A DNA stretch of 64,000 nucleotides from Pseudomonas rhizoryzae (GTDB taxonomy: Bacteria; Pseudomonadota; Gammaproteobacteria; Pseudomonadales; Pseudomonadaceae), in the NCBI RefSeq assembly GCF_005250615.1, contig NZ_SULM01000005.1, forward strand, positions 62,001 to 126,000, given 5' to 3'. This document shows positions 59,949-64,000 of this stretch, one piece after another. Every line of letters starts with the position of its first letter. The stretch's first letter is position 1. Both the position numbers and the translations under genes were made by a program. The notes beneath the pieces were generated by a model. It was not told the origin of the DNA. It saw nothing but the letters and a program-made list of their open reading frames with translations, and ran no database searches.

Positions 59949-61274
59949 TCAGAATTCCGAGATTTTGCCCCAGGCGCCTTTGTTCAGGCGGGCGAGGCTG
60001 TACTGCGTGTGGTCCACGAACGGCGCCTTGCCCTGTATCAGCTCCGCGATTAGGCGTCCGGCGCCTGGGCCGATGCCAAAGCCATGTCCCGAGAAACCGG
60101 CAGCCAAAATGAAGCCTGGCAGATTGTGCGCCTCATCGATGACCGGTACGCCATCGGGGGTACTGTCGATATAGCCGGCCCAGCCGGCCTGGACGGGTAC
60201 GCTGCCGAGGGCCGGTAGCAGACGACGCGCCCGTGCCAGGGTATCGCGCAGTATCGCTTCCGAGGGGCGCGGATCGAGGATGCGCACCCTTTCCATCGGG
60301 GTCGGCCGGTCCAGCGCCCATTTGCTGCGCGTCTCGTGCCCGGACTGCCAACCCTGGAGATCGCCGGGCGAGAGCAGCTGCCAGCGCTTGGCGAACATCG
60401 GCAGGAAGTATGACGAGAAGCGCAATTGCTGTGGCGTGGGATCCACGCAGGCACGTCCGGAAATGGCCAGGGTGTAACCGCCGTCGCCACGCCGAGTGAT
60501 GCTCACCTCGCTGGTATGCAGGGTATCGGGCAGGCCTTGAGCGCCCGGCATAACCGACAGGATGGACGAACGCACCGCGGCTTGCGGAAAGCGGATGCCC
60601 AGTTGGTTGCAGAAGGATGACGCCCAGGCGCCGCCGGCCATCACGACCTGGCGGGTCTGGATGACGCCACGTTCGGTGATGACGCCTGCTACCCGACCCG
60701 CGGCAGTCTCGACCCCACGGGCTGCGCAGAATTGATGGATCGTCCCGCCATGCTTGAGCACGCCCTTGGCGATCATCGGCGCTGCACGGGACGGGTCGGC
60801 GATGCCATCGGACGGTGCGAATACCCCGCCTAGCCAAGACTTGCCGGTGGCTGTACCCCGTTGCGTAGCTTCAGTGCCGCTCAGCATGTGCGAGGTGACG
60901 CCTTGGGTCAGGGCGAAATCGCGCCATTTCGACCAACCGTCCAGTTCGGCCTGGCTATCCGAGAGATAGAACAAACCGCAGCGGCGAAAACCCAGGTCTT
61001 CGCCGATGTCTGCCGTCATCTCTTCCCAGATGGCGAGGCTCTTGGTCGATAACGGCAATTCACGGGCGTCACGATTCTGCTGGCGACACCAACCCCAGTT
61101 GCGGCTGGATTGTTCTGCGCCAATACGACCCTTTTCCACCAGGGCGACCTGCATGCCCTCGCGCGCCAGAAAATAGGCGGCACAAACACCAATGATGCCT
61201 CCGCCGATGACGACGACATCGGCGCTTTTCGGCAGCTCCGGGCTGGACTCTAGGGTAATCAAGGGCGCCGGCAT
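59949..61274 (-). CDS. FAD-dependent amine/D-amino acid oxidoreductase (DAO family)
   Basis: A 441-residue flavoprotein. The FAD motif VVIGGGIIGVCAAYFLAREG is at about residues 21-40, followed by E47, and the C-terminal GFSGHGFGIGPGAGRLIAELI binds the cofactor's other side. SSRNWGWCRQQNRDARELPL is typical of OrdL-like oxidases that act on gamma-glutamyl amines, D-amino acids or N-methyl compounds. It is convergent with the bicupin gene, and its start is 514 bases from the divergent ornithine-cyclodeaminase-like gene. Substrate unknown. Confidence 0.87.
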   Translation of the reverse strand: MPAPLITLESSPELPKSADVVVIGGGIIGVCAAYFLAREGMQVALVEKGRIGAEQSSRNWGWCRQQNRDARELPLSTKSLAIWEEMTADIGEDLGFRRCGLFYLSDSQAELDGWSKWRDFALTQGVTSHMLSGTEATQRGTATGKSWLGGVFAPSDGIADPSRAAPMIAKGVLKHGGTIHQFCAARGVETAAGRVAGVITERGVIQTRQVVMAGGAWASSFCNQLGIRFPQAAVRSSILSVMPGAQGLPDTLHTSEVSITRRGDGGYTLAISGRACVDPTPQQLRFSSYFLPMFAKRWQLLSPGDLQGWQSGHETRSKWALDRPTPMERVRILDPRPSEAILRDTLARARRLLPALGSVPVQAGWAGYIDSTPDGVPVIDEAHNLPGFILAAGFSGHGFGIGPGAGRLIAELIQGKAPFVDHTQYSLARLNKGAWGKISEF

Positions 61275-61788
61275 TCTGTTCTCCTGGCCTGGACACTACT
61301 GTGGTCTTGCGCTTTGCCGCGCGCGGCTCCGCTCAGCTGATCGCCGTGCACGGAAGCGGATGCTGGAAAACGGGGGCGGGCCCGCCGCTTTAGTGTGCTC
61401 GCCTCGGCGTGGAGTATCCGGCTCCAGCACCGTTGTGCTTGCCTCTATCTTAGGTAGCCCAGCCTGGCGGGGGTTGTCGTATTGGCAGCCTCCAGTCGCA
61501 GATTCGAATGTTTTTTGCGCGTGACCTCGACAGTTTCTGCTGCGCCACGGGGGAGGCTGGGCTGGGCCCCGGCAGGACGACCTTGCAAGGAGCGCTACAC
61601 CGAGGAGGTGGAGCGATAGATTTCGTCAACGGCGCTAAAAATAACCGGAAGTGGTGCCTGATACCGGTATCCCACATTTTCTGCCCTGAGCAGGTGACAT
61701 AGTTAGCCCAGTACGGTGGTTCCGAATTCCCACACTTGCTGGGCGGAACCTCCCCGGATGCAGCCTTTACCCGAAGCAGAGAACGAAG
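61275..61788. other. Divergent region between FAD oxidase and ornithine cyclodeaminase-like gene
   Basis: About 510 bases with no recognised gene. Near the plus-strand gene a 7-bp inverted repeat GGTTCCG (61718-61724) and CGGAACC (61744-61750) could be an operator. No regulator gene lies in the region. Confidence 0.45.
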
Positions 61789-62778
61789 ATGCAAACACTG
61801 CTGCTAAGCCAAGAAGATGTCAGCAGCTTGATATCCATGCAGGAAGTGATAGGGGCGGTGGAGGAGGCCTACAAGGCCTTCAGCGACGGACAGGTGGTGC
61901 AGCCACCTTACCTCGGCATACACCTGCCCGAACCCCGTGGTGAGATCGACTTCAAGGTCGGTTACTGCAAGGCCAATGAAATCATCTCCATGAAGGCTTC
62001 CTCGGGCGGCTTCCTCGATAACCCGGTCGTTCATGCCGTACCCAGCGGCATGGGGACCGTGCTGCTGTTCGATGCGCGCAGCTGCGCGCTACTCTGCGTG
62101 ATGGACGGCAGCCTGCTTACCGGCCTCAGGACCGGCGCCGCGGGCGCAGTCTCGGTCAAGGCCCTGGCGCGAAAGGACGCGAAGAAGATCTCTTGCGTAG
62201 GGACCGGAAAACAGGCGCGGATGCAGCTTCGCGCCATCAGCTTGGTCATGCGAATTACCGAGATCCATGCCTGGAGCAGAAGCCCGGCATCGAGCGCTTG
62301 CTTCAAGGCGGATGTGGAAAGTGAACTGGGTATTCCGGTGATCTTGTCCGGCTCGAAGCAGGCAGCGGTGGAGCAGGCCGACATCCTGGTTACCACTACC
62401 CGTGGCAAGGGCCCACTGGTGGAGGCGGAGTGGGTCAAACCCGGTACTCATATCGTGGCCATCGGCACGGATATGCAGGGCAAGCAGGAATTGGCGCCCG
62501 AGATCTTCAAGCACGCCAAGATAGTCAATGACTCCATCGCTCAGTGCATCGACAAAGGGGAAACCTGGCATCCCCTGAACCAGGGAATCATCGGCCTGGA
62601 CGATATACATGGTGAGCTTGGCGAGATCCTGCTGGGCAGAAAGCCCGGTCGGGAGAACGATAGGGAAATTACCCTCTTCGACTCCACCGGCATGGCTATC
62701 CAGGACAACACCACCGCCGAAAAAATTTATCGCAACGCCCTGGAACAGCACGTCGGAAGCTTTTTCGCGTTCCTTTGA
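61789..62778 (+). CDS. Ornithine cyclodeaminase/mu-crystallin family protein
   Basis: A 329-residue NAD-dependent enzyme of the OCD family. The NAD motif is GTGKQA at about residues 138-143, R113 in GLRTGAAG lines the substrate carboxylate site, and K69 in SMKASSGG is also conserved. The acidic residue in [11 protein letters not shown] near 300 fits the catalytic aspartate region. OCD relatives include imine reductases and EutC of ectoine breakdown. It precedes the threonine-dehydratase-like gene by 34 bases, an EutC/EutB-like pair, but no other ectoine genes are present. Confidence 0.88.
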   Translation: MQTLLLSQEDVSSLISMQEVIGAVEEAYKAFSDGQVVQPPYLGIHLPEPRGEIDFKVGYCKANEIISMKASSGGFLDNPVVHAVPSGMGTVLLFDARSCALLCVMDGSLLTGLRTGAAGAVSVKALARKDAKKISCVGTGKQARMQLRAISLVMRITEIHAWSRSPASSACFKADVESELGIPVILSGSKQAAVEQADILVTTTRGKGPLVEAEWVKPGTHIVAIGTDMQGKQELAPEIFKHAKIVNDSIAQCIDKGETWHPLNQGIIGLDDIHGELGEILLGRKPGRENDREITLFDSTGMAIQDNTTAEKIYRNALEQHVGSFFAFL

Positions 62779-62812
62779 CGTTCGCTTTTGGCAGTAGGAG
62801 AGAGGACAGCCC

Positions 62813-63784
62813 ATGCGCGACCATCCAACCCTCGAGGATATCCTGGAAGCCCGGGAGCGCCTGAGACCTCATATCAGGCATACGCCACTGCTGCGCGCCG
62901 AGAAGATCGAGAAGAACCTTGGCTGTCAGCTCTATCTGAAACCCGAGACGCTACAGATTACCGGGGCGTTCAAGATTCGCGGCGCCTTGAACAAGACCCT
63001 TTCGATGCCAAGGGAAGAGCTTGCCCACGGCATCATCGCCACGTCCTCGGGCAATCACGCCCAGGGTCTGGCCTATGCCGCGCGCCTGCTCGGGGTAAAG
63101 GCGTTCCTGGTACTGCCCGTGACGACGCCGAAAATCAAGATCGCCAATACTCAAGCCCTCGGCGCCGAGGTGATCCTGTTCGATGGCGATACCGCCGCCC
63201 GCTGGCAAAGGGTGTACGAGATCGCCGAGGAGAAGGGTTATGTGCCCGTGCATGCCTTCGAAGACCCGCTGGTCATGGCGGGGCAGGGCACCATGGCCTG
63301 CGAGATACTCGAGGATCTCGCGGATGTCGATACCGTCATCGTGCCCATGGGCGGCGGCGGCCTGATATCAGGGGTGGCGACCGCGCTCAAGGAGAGCAAT
63401 CCCGCGGTGCGTGTGGTCGGCGCAGAGCCGGCGTTGACGCCCAAGTACTACCACAGCCGGCTGAACAGGCGGCGCACCTCCTTGCCGCTGCAAAACACCA
63501 TTGCCGATGGTTTGCGCATCAGTGTGCCAGGGCAGAATCCCTATCCGATCATTGAGCGCTACGTCGATGAGATCGTCCTGGTCGACGACGAGCATATCGT
63601 TCAGGGCATGCGTGCCCTGGCCAAGGACGCCAAGCTGGTCGCCGAGCCTGCGGCCGCGATCGGGATCGGCGCGCTGCTGGCAGGTGTGGTCAAGGTTAGG
63701 CCCGAGGAAAAGGTCTGCGTGGTGTTGAGCGGAGGCAACTGGGATTTGGCGGATCTGGCCGAGGTCTATGCCGCTGCCGAGTAG
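62813..63784 (+). CDS. Threonine/serine or hydroxyaspartate dehydratase (PLP fold type II)
   Basis: A 323-residue PLP enzyme of the short threonine dehydratase type without the regulatory C-terminal domain. The PLP lysine is K54 in GAFKIRGA, the substrate loop is SSGNHAQG (79-86), and the phosphate-binding GGGGLISG lies near 183-190. Relatives are catabolic threonine dehydratase, beta-hydroxyaspartate dehydratase and EutB. Paired with the OCD-type gene it probably removes ammonia from a hydroxyamino acid and passes the imine or keto product on. A strong terminator follows 50 bases downstream. Confidence 0.88.
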   Translation: MRDHPTLEDILEARERLRPHIRHTPLLRAEKIEKNLGCQLYLKPETLQITGAFKIRGALNKTLSMPREELAHGIIATSSGNHAQGLAYAARLLGVKAFLVLPVTTPKIKIANTQALGAEVILFDGDTAARWQRVYEIAEEKGYVPVHAFEDPLVMAGQGTMACEILEDLADVDTVIVPMGGGGLISGVATALKESNPAVRVVGAEPALTPKYYHSRLNRRRTSLPLQNTIADGLRISVPGQNPYPIIERYVDEIVLVDDEHIVQGMRALAKDAKLVAEPAAAIGIGALLAGVVKVRPEEKVCVVLSGGNWDLADLAEVYAAAE

Positions 63785-63833
63785 GCGTGTGAAGGCGTCG
63801 GGCAGTGCCCCCGATGCTGCCTTTGCGCTCCGA

Positions 63834-63864
63834 TAAAAAAGCCCCTCCACAAGAGGGGCTTTTT
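63834..63864. terminator. Rho-independent terminator
   Basis: GCCCCTC (63841-63847), loop CACAA, GAGGGGC (63853-63859) followed by TTTTT, and preceded by AAAAAA, so it works in both directions. It ends the OCD/dehydratase operon. Confidence 0.9.
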
Positions 63865-64000
63865 GTTTGGTCTTGTTCACCTGACGTATTGGATGGGGCG
63901 GGTCCTGCCTGCGTATCAAGGCGTCTGGTAAATCCAGGGGTTTCTTGGCAGGCAGAAGGTGCTGGGCAGCCCAAGGTCCTGTTGGCGGCGTGATGTCTAG
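63865..64000. other. Right end of the window, no feature seen
   Basis: The last 136 bases after the terminator show no gene or repeat; a short frame spanning the terminator is not coding. Confidence 0.4.

Noticed and set aside
1-64000. CRISPR arrays, tRNA or rRNA genes, prophage modules, integrases
   Set aside because: No regularly spaced repeats, no tRNA-like folding units, and no phage structural or integrase genes were recognised on either strand.

Overview
The window looks like chromosomal DNA from a pseudomonad, probably near the P. oryzihabitans/psychrotolerans group (inferred from high GC, dense GC-ending codons and the gene repertoire; no rRNA or tRNA is present to confirm it). It holds about 53 protein genes, two eroded pseudogenes, one intergenic repeat family in two copies and one clear intrinsic terminator. 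No CRISPR array, prophage or complete insertion sequence was seen.

Layout. 0.2-16.8 kb is core and housekeeping-like: a fatty acid desaturase, an amine (N-methyltryptophan/sarcosine-type) oxidase, a two-TM channel-like protein, an Fsr-type efflux pump divergent from an OhrR-type regulator, a chemoreceptor, two diguanylate cyclases, a CdaR regulator with glycerate kinase, an OsmC-YcaO fusion and a BaiN-type flavoprotein. 16.8-25.9 kb is an eight-gene minus-strand catabolic operon (fused amino-acid ABC permease/ATPase, binding protein, PhyH dioxygenase, class II aldolase, flavin monooxygenase, RidA, DUF1028, ArgE-like deacylase) divergent from a LysR regulator, with a palindromic operator candidate between them. 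26-31.3 kb is a second LysR divergent from an SDR-SDR-class III aminotransferase-glutamine synthetase-like operon. 31.3-36.9 kb is an accessory island of lower GC: an AbiGi-like orphan and an overlapping UvrD-helicase/OLD-nuclease pair of Gabija type. 36.9-43.8 kb has LysE/Lrp, YajD, and a LysR divergent from a split-transketolase/dehydrogenase/MHS-transporter operon.

43.8-58.6 kb is the most interesting region. After the ruins of an AraC regulator and a nitrate/sulfonate-type binding protein comes a seven-gene minus-strand operon tonB-exbB-exbD-(SbmA-like ABC transporter)-(thioredoxin fusion)-pmbA-tldD. It is followed by fecI-fecR and, divergent, a TonB-dependent receptor with an STN signalling domain translationally coupled to a DUF2891 gene. 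The receptor gene and the tonB operon share an identical two-block promoter element (14 nt, 10 nt spacer, 7 nt), which ties them into one regulon, presumably driven by the local FecI. Outer-membrane import, dedicated energisation, an inner-membrane peptide-type transporter, a thioredoxin protein and the TldD/TldE peptidase together suggest uptake and cytoplasmic cleavage of a modified or metal-binding peptide.

58.6-64 kb carries a two-cupin protein, a FAD amine oxidase, and an ornithine-cyclodeaminase/threonine-dehydratase pair ending at a strong terminator.
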